Shown: positions 1-5,561 of the stretch, one piece after another
Position numbering within the stretch: the stretch's first letter is position 1
Layout: every line of letters begins with the position of its first letter
NCBI GenBank assembly: GCA_964567785.1
Contig: CAZMOK010000101.1
Location: 1 to 7,780 of the forward strand
Source: CAZMOK01 sp964567785
Lineage (GTDB): Bacteria; Bacteroidota; Bacteroidia; Bacteroidales; JAGOPY01
Direction of reading: 5' to 3'
Length of the DNA stretch: 7,780 bases
Notes under the pieces: model-generated
What the model saw: only the letters and a program-made list of their open reading frames with translations
Told to the model about the DNA's origin: nothing
Database searches by the model: none
Made by a program: the position numbers and the translations under genes

Positions 1-17
1 ACCCAGTACCCAGCACC
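1..17. repeat. Short heptad repeat at window edge (ACCCAGT/ACCCAGC/ACC)
   Basis: Two 7-base units differing at one base, plus three bases of a third, open the window. Read on the minus strand they give GGTGCTG, GGTACTG, GGT, close to the GGTGCGG and GGTACGG units at 4102-4136. The array probably continues to the left of the window. With so few units, the case rests on its likeness to the longer arrays in the other spacers. Confidence 0.5.
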
Positions 18-204
18 TTCTTGACAATAAAGACAATTTTGACAAATTTCAAGATAATCCAACAGTCGAGCGAAGTGAAATCCACATCAGACAGTACTGC
101 ATCATGGTCTGGTTTTTGCTTGATACCAGTAAATTACTGTTTCCGGATATTATGGCCAAACCTGCAGACCGCTCTTTATGGAACAGAAAAAAATGGTCTC
201 TTTT
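18..204. other. Spacer upstream of the sigma factor gene, no convincing gene
   Basis: This stretch holds no protein I recognise. An open frame with a TTG start at 21 runs to 278, but its translation has no family features and it would overlap the sigma factor gene. A short stretch near 63-80 (tcgagcgaagtgaaa) resembles a dispersed intergenic sequence type often seen in Bacteroidota, but one copy proves nothing. I see no tRNA, hairpin terminator or riboswitch here. Confidence 0.4.
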
Positions 205-230
205 TGTCACAAAACCGGGTCACCGCCGAC
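205..230 (+). promoter_or_regulatory. Candidate ECF-type promoter for the sigma/anti-sigma operon
   Basis: TGTCACA at 205-211 is followed after 15 bases by CGAC at 227-230. This resembles the TGTCACA-N16-CGTC promoters described for ECF41 sigma factors, with one base less spacing and one mismatch in the -10 element. Transcription would begin near 236-238, giving a leader of about 12 bases before the TTG at 250, which fits an autoregulated ECF gene. The sigma factor here lacks the C-terminal extension of ECF41, so the likeness concerns the DNA only. Family assignment and autoregulation are inference. Confidence 0.4.
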
Positions 231-249
231 TCACTTATAAAGCGGCTCC

Positions 250-732
250 TTGGACAGATTCGAGGAAATATATGCTGAATACTACCACGTAATGTACGGT
301 ACCGCCATGAAAATGGTAGGCGATACAGACGATGTGGCCGATATTGTCCAGGAAGTGTTTTTACAGTTCTTTAACAGCCGCAGGAACGGAACGGTTATCC
401 TGCATCCAAAAAGCTGGCTTTACAGGGTGACGCTGAACAAGAGCGTCGACCACATAAGGAGGAGCAGAAGGTTCCTGAAACTCGGGGAAGCAAAGGAAAA
501 GGTTTCTGTTGAAAACCCTGCTGAAGAGATGCACCACAAGGCCATTCATGTTGCTGTTCAAAAGCTAAAACCCAGAGAAAGGATGCTGGTTGTACTTTAC
601 AGCGAAGACCTATCATACAGGGAGATCGCCGATGCTTCAGGGATCAAGTTTACATCTGTGGGCAAAATGTTATCGAGGACATTGAAAAAACTCGAAAAAG
701 AAATGAAAAACCAGGGCTATGAAATGTATTAA
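250..732 (+). CDS. ECF-family RNA polymerase sigma factor
   Basis: A 160-residue sigma-70 family factor of the ECF type that should direct RNA polymerase to a small regulon. Region 2 spans about residues 4-75: FEEIYAEYY, then the core-binding stretch D27-D28-V-A-D-I-V-Q-E-V-F, then SWLYRV (55-60) and a basic end with RRSRR (70-74). Region 4 spans about 98-150 and has the helix-turn-helix LSYREIADASG (121-131) followed by SVGKMLSRTLKKLE. A short acidic linker joins them, and there is no C-terminal extension. The start is TTG: an in-frame TAA ends at 240, and the next ATG (codon 15) would remove the beginning of region 2. No Shine-Dalgarno sequence is visible. It overlaps the anti-sigma gene by 14 bases, which suggests coupled translation. 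I cannot name the ECF subgroup. Confidence 0.93.
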   Translation: MDRFEEIYAEYYHVMYGTAMKMVGDTDDVADIVQEVFLQFFNSRRNGTVILHPKSWLYRVTLNKSVDHIRRSRRFLKLGEAKEKVSVENPAEEMHHKAIHVAVQKLKPRERMLVVLYSEDLSYREIADASGIKFTSVGKMLSRTLKKLEKEMKNQGYEMY

Positions 733-1168
733 TGACGAACTGATCCAGAAGTTTACAGACGGTGAAACCAATCCAAAAGAGAATGCTGTCATCCGAAGCC
801 ATCTCGCACAATGCAATAGCTGCACAAAAAAAGTGGAACTCCGTAAAGAGCTCTCTGCAGGGGTAAAAAAGGCTGTCAACCTTCTTGCTAAAGAAGGGGC
901 CCCTTCCCTTGCTCCGGTCATTGAAAAGGAAACCCCCGTTAAGAAGGCCGTTTCAACAAGAAAGATATTCTATGGCATTGCCGCGGCCTGTGCGATCATT
1001 GCCATACTCGTTTTTGTGCCTTTCGGAAATAATGGTGTTGAGCAAGGAAGCCTGATATTCGAGAACGTGCAGCGGGATTACGATGCCAACAAAACCTTTA
1101 CCCAGCAGGAAATGGTAATACAGATCACTGATCCTCAGGGAACAGTGAATGAATTTATAATCGAATAA
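719..1168 (+). CDS. Membrane-anchored zinc-finger anti-sigma factor
   Basis: A 149-residue single-pass protein that probably holds the sigma factor encoded just upstream at the inner membrane. The N-terminal 40 residues form a ZAS-type anti-sigma domain, with H28-x3-C32-x2-C35 and a further Cys at position 3, the usual zinc ligands. A flexible linker (about 45-80) leads to one transmembrane helix at about 83-102, after the basic STRK. A short extracytoplasmic tail (103-149) then follows with no recognisable domain. The ATG lies inside the last codons of the sigma gene, in another frame. The pairing, topology and zinc motif agree well. What signal the tail senses, and whether release needs proteolysis, cannot be read here. 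Confidence 0.88.
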   Translation: MKCINDELIQKFTDGETNPKENAVIRSHLAQCNSCTKKVELRKELSAGVKKAVNLLAKEGAPSLAPVIEKETPVKKAVSTRKIFYGIAAACAIIAILVFVPFGNNGVEQGSLIFENVQRDYDANKTFTQQEMVIQITDPQGTVNEFIIE

Positions 1169-1180
1169 AGAAATCAAGTC

Positions 1181-2464
1181 ATGAAAAGAATCAGCCTTAT
1201 ATCCATCTTCACCTTTATTATCCTGTCGCTCTCCTCACAGGATCTGATCGATATTTATAAAAGCGGACCGGTAGAACTGATCCCCGATAAATCTTACGCA
1301 ACAGGGAATGATTGGGACAAGGTGTTTGAGACTTACTGGGATACCCTTTACGGACAGCCAATGGGCAATCGTAAATCATTGCAGGTGCTGCCCGACGGAA
1401 GGGTAGTGGTCAACCATACTTACCGGAATTTCTACACAATGTTCAACCCTGATGGCAGTTTTGAAAAGGAGTTCGGAGTTAAGAACAGCAAGGAAAAGCG
1501 TTTCCAGAAAACTGAAAAAATAGTAGGTGTGCTCGACAACAACCTCTTCGTATCCGCACTCGACAATGTGGGGAACATGGTATGCTTCGATCTTGATGGT
1601 AACTATGACAAGACTCTTAAGCTCGATTACATGGCACGCCAGGTGGTAACCCTTCCCGGTAACAGGATAGCCCTGGTGGGGTGGGTGATCTGGAGCGACC
1701 GCTTCAGGGATTTCGTAGCCATTGTGGATTATGAAACCAACGAGGAGAAGATCATATGGGACCAGTTTACCGACAGGTGTGCCTCAGACAGCCGGTGTAA
1801 GCTCTTCAATTACAGTTATAACTTCAAGGAAAAGGGCTCGATCTCGTTTACAACAATGCCATGGCAAAAATCGACCGGCATGAACTCCCCGCCGCGCATA
1901 GCAGCTATCGGTAACGAGTTGATAGTGGCCCTTCCCCCCACCGGCGAGATAATGGTTTACGACCTGGAAGGGAACCTAAAATCGCACGACAAGATCAACT
2001 GGGCACAAAATTATGTTTCCGTCGAAGAACAGAGAAAAATACAGCAAAAAGCCATCAACAGGTACAAGAATGCTGACGACCACAAAATGGCCGAATGGCT
2101 ATCAGTGGAAGAGAGCAGGGCAGCAAAGGAGGAGCTGATCAGGCAGATGGAGGCAGATCTCACGAAGATCTCTAAGCCTATCCCCATACCAACCTTTTCT
2201 ACCATCATCAGGGATTCGGACGATAACCTTCTGTTCTTCGAATTCCCGAAAGAGGAGGATGCCAACAAGTTCAATGTATGGATCTATGATGGGAGCGGTT
2301 CCTTCGTATGTGAGAGCAGTTTTGTTTGTGATGAATATGATCTGTGGGTAAGCCCGTCAAAGATGGTCTTTCACAACGGGTATATTTACGCGCTCCAGCT
2401 CAAGAAGGATGCCACCGATGTGCCACTGCGGCTGGTAAGGTTTAAAGTGAGTGGTGAGTCGTGA
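1181..2464 (+). CDS. Secreted beta-propeller-like protein in the sigma factor operon
   Basis: A 427-residue protein with an N-terminal signal peptide: KR at 2-3, a hydrophobic stretch to about residue 17, and likely cleavage near SLSSQ. There is no lipobox cysteine, so a soluble periplasmic or secreted protein is likelier than a lipoprotein. Several stretches have the strand-turn-strand pattern of propeller blades, such as LQVLPDGRVVV followed by FNPDGSF, then CFDLDGNYDKTL, then VYDLEGNLKSH. This fits the loosely defined six-bladed propeller proteins of Bacteroidota. A charged helical insertion at about 279-332 (VEEQRKIQQK onward) interrupts the fold between the fourth and fifth blades. It starts 12 bases after the anti-sigma stop, so cotranscription is likely, and it may be a sensor or effector of that system (inference). 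The last codons (VSGES and stop) lie inside a GTGAGTS heptad repeat. No enzymatic motif is recognised. Confidence 0.75.
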   Translation: MKRISLISIFTFIILSLSSQDLIDIYKSGPVELIPDKSYATGNDWDKVFETYWDTLYGQPMGNRKSLQVLPDGRVVVNHTYRNFYTMFNPDGSFEKEFGVKNSKEKRFQKTEKIVGVLDNNLFVSALDNVGNMVCFDLDGNYDKTLKLDYMARQVVTLPGNRIALVGWVIWSDRFRDFVAIVDYETNEEKIIWDQFTDRCASDSRCKLFNYSYNFKEKGSISFTTMPWQKSTGMNSPPRIAAIGNELIVALPPTGEIMVYDLEGNLKSHDKINWAQNYVSVEEQRKIQQKAINRYKNADDHKMAEWLSVEESRAAKEELIRQMEADLTKISKPIPIPTFSTIIRDSDDNLLFFEFPKEEDANKFNVWIYDGSGSFVCESSFVCDEYDLWVSPSKMVFHNGYIYALQLKKDATDVPLRLVRFKVSGES

Positions 2465-2470
2465 GTCGGA
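2447..2470 (+). repeat. GTGAGTS heptad repeat overlapping the propeller gene stop
   Basis: Units GTGAGTG (2447), GTGAGTC (2454) and GTGAGTC (2461), followed by GGA. The stop codon TGA of the upstream gene (2462-2464) lies in the third unit, and its last five sense codons also fall in the array. Three units with one substitution make chance unlikely but not excluded. Confidence 0.6.
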
Positions 2471-2488
2471 TTTTCCACGTCATTCCAT

Positions 2489-2510
2489 GCTTCTCCGCTC
2501 TTGCGCTCTC
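2489..2510 (+). repeat. Degenerate GCT-based repeat in the convergent spacer
   Basis: GCT recurs at 2489, 2497 and 2505, a period of 8 rather than 7, in a C/T-rich context beginning with CCATGCT. It is similar to CCATGCTC and the CGCTTNN units at 4211-4248 and also lies next to a TTMATTR array, though in the opposite order. This is weak alone and is supported by that shared arrangement. Confidence 0.4.
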
Positions 2511-2535
2511 ATTATTAATTATTAATTATTAATTG
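2508..2535 (+). repeat. TTMATTR heptad array overlapping the TPR gene stop
   Basis: Units CTCATTA (2508, one mismatch), TTAATTA (2515), TTAATTA (2522) and TTAATTG (2529). The array holds the stop codon of the minus-strand gene (TAA, 2522-2524) and encodes its last residues, INN. The same unit occurs at 4179-4206 and, inverted, at 7713-7754. No hairpin terminator is visible in the 57-base spacer between the convergent genes. Confidence 0.65.
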
Positions 2536-4006
2536 CGCTCACCGCCTCCAGCTTCTTCTCCGCCTTGTTCTCCACCCCTTCGGCCGTATGGTCGCTGTCG
2601 TAAAGGTCGAGGCAAAGTTCGTAGTACTCGATGGCGCGGTCTTTTTTATCCTGATGTGTGTAGATCTCACCAAGCGCCAGTGCGGCGCGGGTGCCAAAGG
2701 TATAGTCCTTGTCGCGGCCGAGCTGGATGGTGCGTGAAAGTTCCTGTATAGCTTTTTCGGTCCGTTCGGTCTTCTGGAAAATACGGCCGAGGCGGTAATG
2801 GTACTCCAGCACGTAAGGCTCAAGCTCCAGGTCGCTCATGGCCAGCTTTTTCATCTCTTCTTCCGCTTTTTCATAATACCCTCCATCGAACAACAACCTT
2901 GCCCTGAGCAGTTCTATTTTGGGGTCGTAGGGCAGCCCTGCTTCGAGGATGGCTTCCCGGTCGCGGTCGCGCAGGTCATCCCCGACCCTGGAAACCTTTT
3001 CTTTATAGTATAGGTATTCAGAACGGTTGCCGTGGATGTAGTAATGCCAGCTCAGCCGGTTGCAAACATCTTTCTTATAATCATCGCCGGGAAAGTTATT
3101 GAGGTACTTATGCAGGTACTCATCGGCATTTTTGTCGAGGCGACAGAGCTTGCATCGACCGGTGAGGTAATCCATTGCATAAAAGTCAACCTCCATGCGG
3201 TCGCGGTCTATTTCGGAAAGAAGTTCCAGGGCAAAGTCATTGTGTGCGGAAAAAGCAGCAAGGTTAGCATAGAAATATTTGATGAGCACCGACTGGTAGA
3301 ACCGATCATCGAGGCTGCCAAGGAACTTATATCCTTCCTGTTCGTTCCAGGTGAGCTTATAGGCAAGGTTCATGATGATGATACTCTCTTCGGCAAATCC
3401 GGGGATGTTTATCACAGAGTCGTGATAGGACTTTATTCGCTCAAAGCCTCCTTCCAGGTCGCCCTCCAGCCCTATGATCTTTGCTGCCCAACGCACTACG
3501 GGCGGAATATTGGCGAACATCATGTCGAACATGCCGGCCAGCTTGTCGTCCATCACAAAATCAGGGAAGTCCTCTTGGTTGTTCTTTACCATTTTATAGG
3601 ATGAGTACACTTTCCTGGCCCCGTTCATCCTGTTGCCGAATTTCAGGTAAGACAGGCCCAGGTGGAAATACATTTCTGCTTCGAGCATCTGGTGGTACGG
3701 TGAGCTCTCATCGTCTTCGTCCATAATATCGCGGCGTTCATAGAAGTCTTCCCTGAACTGTTCATACTTGCTATTGTCTTCCAGCACAATGATCTCTATC
3801 ACATCGCAGTAATGCTCGAGATAAATGATGAAGGAGTTGTCCGGGGTATTTTGTTTCTCCTCGGCGAGCATCTTTCGGGCTGTTTCAGTGCGGAGGGAGA
3901 AGATCTCCCTGAAGGCCTCCTTGCAGTTGTCGGTAAGCTCGTAGTAGGCTGAGGAATTTAACGGAAGGAGGATAGCTAGAATTAAGATTGATAGCAGTGA
4001 TCTCAT
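2522..4006 (-). CDS. Secreted TPR-type helical repeat protein, TTC39/IML2-like segment
   Basis: A 494-residue protein with a signal peptide (hydrophobic residues 3-16, likely cleavage after NSSA at 17-20), so it is probably periplasmic. The rest is helical-repeat sequence. TPR-like units are clear near the C terminus, at about 364-395, 398-430 (LGRIFQKTERTEKAIQEL) and 437-470 (LGEIYTHQDKKDRAIEYY), and more degenerate ones lie upstream. At 157-192 the pattern IPPVVRWAAKIIGLEGDLEG resembles the conserved segment of the eukaryotic TTC39/IML2 (DUF3808) family, recalled as small-PP-hydrophobic-GF-GD-GL. That likeness is from memory and not tested. No catalytic motif is seen; a scaffold or protein-binding role is the cautious reading. 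It is convergent with the propeller gene, and its last codons lie within repeat DNA. The start ATG is followed at once by the signal peptide; no Shine-Dalgarno sequence precedes it. Confidence 0.8.
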   Translation of the reverse strand: MRSLLSILILAILLPLNSSAYYELTDNCKEAFREIFSLRTETARKMLAEEKQNTPDNSFIIYLEHYCDVIEIIVLEDNSKYEQFREDFYERRDIMDEDDESSPYHQMLEAEMYFHLGLSYLKFGNRMNGARKVYSSYKMVKNNQEDFPDFVMDDKLAGMFDMMFANIPPVVRWAAKIIGLEGDLEGGFERIKSYHDSVINIPGFAEESIIIMNLAYKLTWNEQEGYKFLGSLDDRFYQSVLIKYFYANLAAFSAHNDFALELLSEIDRDRMEVDFYAMDYLTGRCKLCRLDKNADEYLHKYLNNFPGDDYKKDVCNRLSWHYYIHGNRSEYLYYKEKVSRVGDDLRDRDREAILEAGLPYDPKIELLRARLLFDGGYYEKAEEEMKKLAMSDLELEPYVLEYHYRLGRIFQKTERTEKAIQELSRTIQLGRDKDYTFGTRAALALGEIYTHQDKKDRAIEYYELCLDLYDSDHTAEGVENKAEKKLEAVSAINN

Positions 4007-4038
4007 ATCTGGTCTGACGGCATTTGGTTTTGCTAAGT

Positions 4039-4080
4039 TAAGTTTTTAGTGCTTAGTGTTGAGTGTTTAGTTTTTAGTTT
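4039..4080 (+). repeat. TTAGTGT heptad array, six units
   Basis: Six consecutive 7-base units: TAAGTTT (4039), TTAGTGC (4046), TTAGTGT (4053), TGAGTGT (4060), TTAGTTT (4067) and TTAGTTT (4074). The pattern is TNAGTNT with one or two changes per unit. It lies upstream of the minus-strand TPR gene, starting 32 bases before its ATG, where promoter elements would be expected. I find no TAnnTTTG box there. Confidence 0.7.
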
Positions 4081-4087
4081 AATGATC

Positions 4088-4171
4088 AGGTGCAAGGTGC
4101 GGGGTAAGGGGTACGGGGTGCGGGGTGCGGGGTGCGAGGTGCGGGGTGTAGAAATAGTGCTTAGAGTTTAG
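4088..4171 (+). repeat. RGGTGCG heptad array grading into TTAG units
   Basis: Nine units of the RGGTGCG type run from 4088 to 4150. The three at 4116, 4123 and 4130 are identical GGGTGCG, and variants are AGGTGCA (4088), GGGTAAG (4102), GGGTACG (4109) and GGGTGTA (4144). They are followed in the same 7-base spacing by GAAATAG (4151), TGCTTAG (4158) and AGTTTAG (4165). The strand is strongly purine-rich, with a G-run in every unit, so it has G-quadruplex potential (inference). Confidence 0.8.
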
Positions 4172-4206
4172 ATAATTGTTCATTATTAATTGTTAATTAT
4201 TCATTG
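4172..4206 (+). repeat. TTMATTR heptad array, five units
   Basis: Units ATAATTG (4172, one mismatch), TTCATTA (4179), TTAATTG (4186), TTAATTA (4193) and TTCATTG (4200). The four exact units show all four combinations of A/C at position 3 and A/G at position 7, once each. The array follows the RGGTGCG array without a gap and keeps its 7-base spacing. Confidence 0.75.
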
Positions 4207-4213
4207 CTCTCCA

Positions 4214-4248
4214 TGCTCCACGCTTATCGCTTTGCGCTTACCGCTTAG
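4214..4248 (+). repeat. CGCTTNN heptad array, five units
   Basis: Units TGCTCCA (4214), CGCTTAT (4221), CGCTTTG (4228), CGCTTAC (4235) and CGCTTAG (4242). The first five bases are constant in the last four units and the final two vary. It is separated from the TTMATTR array by one spacer unit (CTCTCCA, 4207) in the same spacing. Confidence 0.75.
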
Positions 4249-4255
4249 CGATCAT

Positions 4256-4301
4256 GTTTCACGCTGATTACGCAGAGAAATAGCAAAGAACGCAGAGGAG
4301 C
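4256..4301. repeat. CACGC...CGCAGAG dispersed-type repeat element
   Basis: TTTCACGCTGATTACGCAGAG is followed by a second ACGCAGAG, so the octamer occurs at 4270-4277 and 4290-4297. On the minus strand it reads as CTCTGCGTTCTTTGC followed by CTCTGCGTAATCAGCGTGAAA in parts. It is of the type TTTCACGCAGAG/CGCAGAG that I recall as dispersed in many bacterial intergenic regions. No second copy lies in this window, so its dispersed nature is from memory. Confidence 0.45.
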
Positions 4302-4329
4302 CCCAGGAGATCCTTTCCGATTAGCCAAG

Positions 4330-4406
4330 GGATCCCGCAATACGCCTTCGCTGCCATCTGTTTGGGTTTAAGTTTCAGTTAAAGAGCTCAGGCTATGCGG
4401 GATGAC
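4330..4406. repeat. Imperfect inverted repeat with 44-base loop
   Basis: The left arm GGATCCCGCAATACGCC (4330-4346) is complementary to the right arm GGCTATGCGGGATGAC (4391-4406) at about 13 positions, in blocks GGC, TAT and GCGGGAT with two single-base bulges. The region between has no evident gene. It could be a decayed palindromic repeat or a mobile-element remnant. It lies beyond the 3' end of the KAS III gene but on the far side of the assembly gap, so a terminator role is not testable here. Confidence 0.35.
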
Positions 4407-4441
4407 TATTGATAAGGGGCAAAGAAAAAGCGGCGCGGCAC

Positions 4442-4541
4442 NNNNNNNNNNNNNNNNNNNNNNNNNNNNNNNNNNNNNNNNNNNNNNNNNNNNNNNNNNN
4501 NNNNNNNNNNNNNNNNNNNNNNNNNNNNNNNNNNNNNNNNN
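4442..4541. other. Assembly gap of exactly 100 N
   Basis: The run of N is exactly 100 bases, the usual placeholder for a gap of unknown length, so the true distance and content are unknown. It begins 35 bases after the inverted repeat and ends 3 bases before the KAS III stop codon. Any terminator of that operon and any further gene would lie within it. Confidence 0.97.
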
Positions 4542-4544
4542 ATC

Positions 4545-5555
4545 TTAAATCACCACAACTGTCCCTCCCCAGCTCAGGCCTACGCCGAAGGCTGCAAGCA
4601 ACACCTTATCGCCTTTCTTTATATTACCTTCCTGCAATGCTTTGTAGAGAACGATGGGAATGGTGGAAGAGACTGTATTACCCACATCATCCAGGTAGAC
4701 CATGGTCTTTTCGGGTGGTATTTTGTTTTTCTTTATGATGGTCTCGAGGATGATCCGGTTGGCCTGGTGGAAGGCAAAGAAGTCGATATCGCTGAAACTG
4801 AGGTTGTTCTTTTTGAGGGTATCGGTGATGATCTGTGGAGCTGCCTTGGTGGAGAAGCTGAAGATGGCCGGTCCGTTCATATAGAAGGAGGCGTCGTTGC
4901 GTATCACTCCCCTGTCGTCGGTGTAATCCTCTGCTTTGTTATCAGTAAGCGGATAGCGCGCCCCGCCGTATTTTATGATGATATCCCCGTACCCGCTGCC
5001 GTCGGTGCCGAAGGTGAACTGCCCTATCCCCTCCCCTTTTTCCATCCCTGAAACCAGCGTAGCCACTGCTGCATCGCCGAAGATGGCTTTGTTCGATACA
5101 TCTTTGGGATGGATGGAGTGAGTAATGGTTTCGGAGGTGATAAGGAGTATATTTTTTGCCGAACCGGATTCTATCAGCCCCTTCGCGGCAGCAAGCCCGT
5201 AAATAAAGCCCGTGCAGCCCTGGTTGATGTCGAGAGCGGCGGATGACTGCGGGATACCAAGCCGGTCCTGCAATATGCAGGCCGAAGTGGGTGTGATGTA
5301 ATCCGACCAGGTGGTGCACAGCAAGATAAAGTCTATCTCCCCGGGCGAAATATTATGTTCTTTGAAAAGCTTTTCAGCAGCTCTTTGCCCCATATCCACG
5401 GAAGTTTCATCTTTTCCGGCCACATGCCTAAGTGACACACCTGTTAGCCTGGTAAGTTCCTGGATTCGGACATCCGGGAACTGCCTGTGAAGCTCATCAT
5501 TGGTAAGCACTGTTGAGGGCAGGTAAATGCTTATGGCGCTGATCTTGCTTGTCAT
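4545..5555 (-). CDS. fabH: 3-oxoacyl-ACP synthase III (KAS III, FabH-like)
   Basis: A 336-residue thiolase-fold condensing enzyme of full family length. KAS III joins an acyl-CoA primer to malonyl-ACP in the cytoplasm to begin fatty acid synthesis; relatives make special acyl chains. The triad is complete: Cys114 in DINQGCTGF, His263 in FAFHQAN and Asn293 in VGNTVSSTIP. The C-terminal FGVGLSWGG loop is also present. The active-site surroundings (QGCTG, YGLAAAKGLIESG, WSDYITPTSACILQ) look to me more like KAS III paralogues in glycan or lipid gene clusters than the housekeeping enzyme (usually ACSGF), so the substrate is open; the symbol names the family. It starts 6 bases after the stop of the upstream TMTC-like gene, so cotranscription is very likely. 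No Shine-Dalgarno sequence is seen. The stop codon lies 3 bases from the assembly gap. Confidence 0.93.
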   Translation of the reverse strand: MTSKISAISIYLPSTVLTNDELHRQFPDVRIQELTRLTGVSLRHVAGKDETSVDMGQRAAEKLFKEHNISPGEIDFILLCTTWSDYITPTSACILQDRLGIPQSSAALDINQGCTGFIYGLAAAKGLIESGSAKNILLITSETITHSIHPKDVSNKAIFGDAAVATLVSGMEKGEGIGQFTFGTDGSGYGDIIIKYGGARYPLTDNKAEDYTDDRGVIRNDASFYMNGPAIFSFSTKAAPQIITDTLKKNNLSFSDIDFFAFHQANRIILETIIKKNKIPPEKTMVYLDDVGNTVSSTIPIVLYKALQEGNIKKGDKVLLAAFGVGLSWGGTVVVI

Positions 5556-5561
5556 TACAGT

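Noticed and set aside
21..278. Possible small gene of 85 codons upstream of the sigma factor
   Set aside because: It has a TTG start, no recognisable composition or motif, and overlaps both the likely promoter and the start of the sigma gene.
2465..2521. Bidirectional rho-independent terminator between the convergent genes
   Set aside because: I find no GC-rich hairpin followed by a T-run on either strand; the spacer is filled by repeat units.
3032..3604. Open frame of 190 codons on the + strand
   Set aside because: It lies antisense to the well-supported TPR protein gene, its translation shows no family features, and it looks like a shadow of the other strand's codon use.
4039..4206. Telomere-like repeats (TTAG and G-rich heptads recall plant-type telomeres)
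   Set aside because: The units are heterogeneous, lie between ordinary bacterial genes and occur in both orientations, so a chromosome end is not supported.
4179..4206. Diversity-generating retroelement signature, because variation often involves A
   Set aside because: There is no reverse transcriptase, no template/variable repeat pair, and the units lie outside the body of any coding region.
4039..4248. CRISPR array
   Set aside because: The units are 7 bases long and directly abutting, without 25-40 base repeats separated by unique spacers, and no cas gene is present.
4409..4738. Open frame running through the run of N
   Set aside because: The reading frame across an unknown-length gap has no meaning, and its right half is antisense to the KAS III gene.
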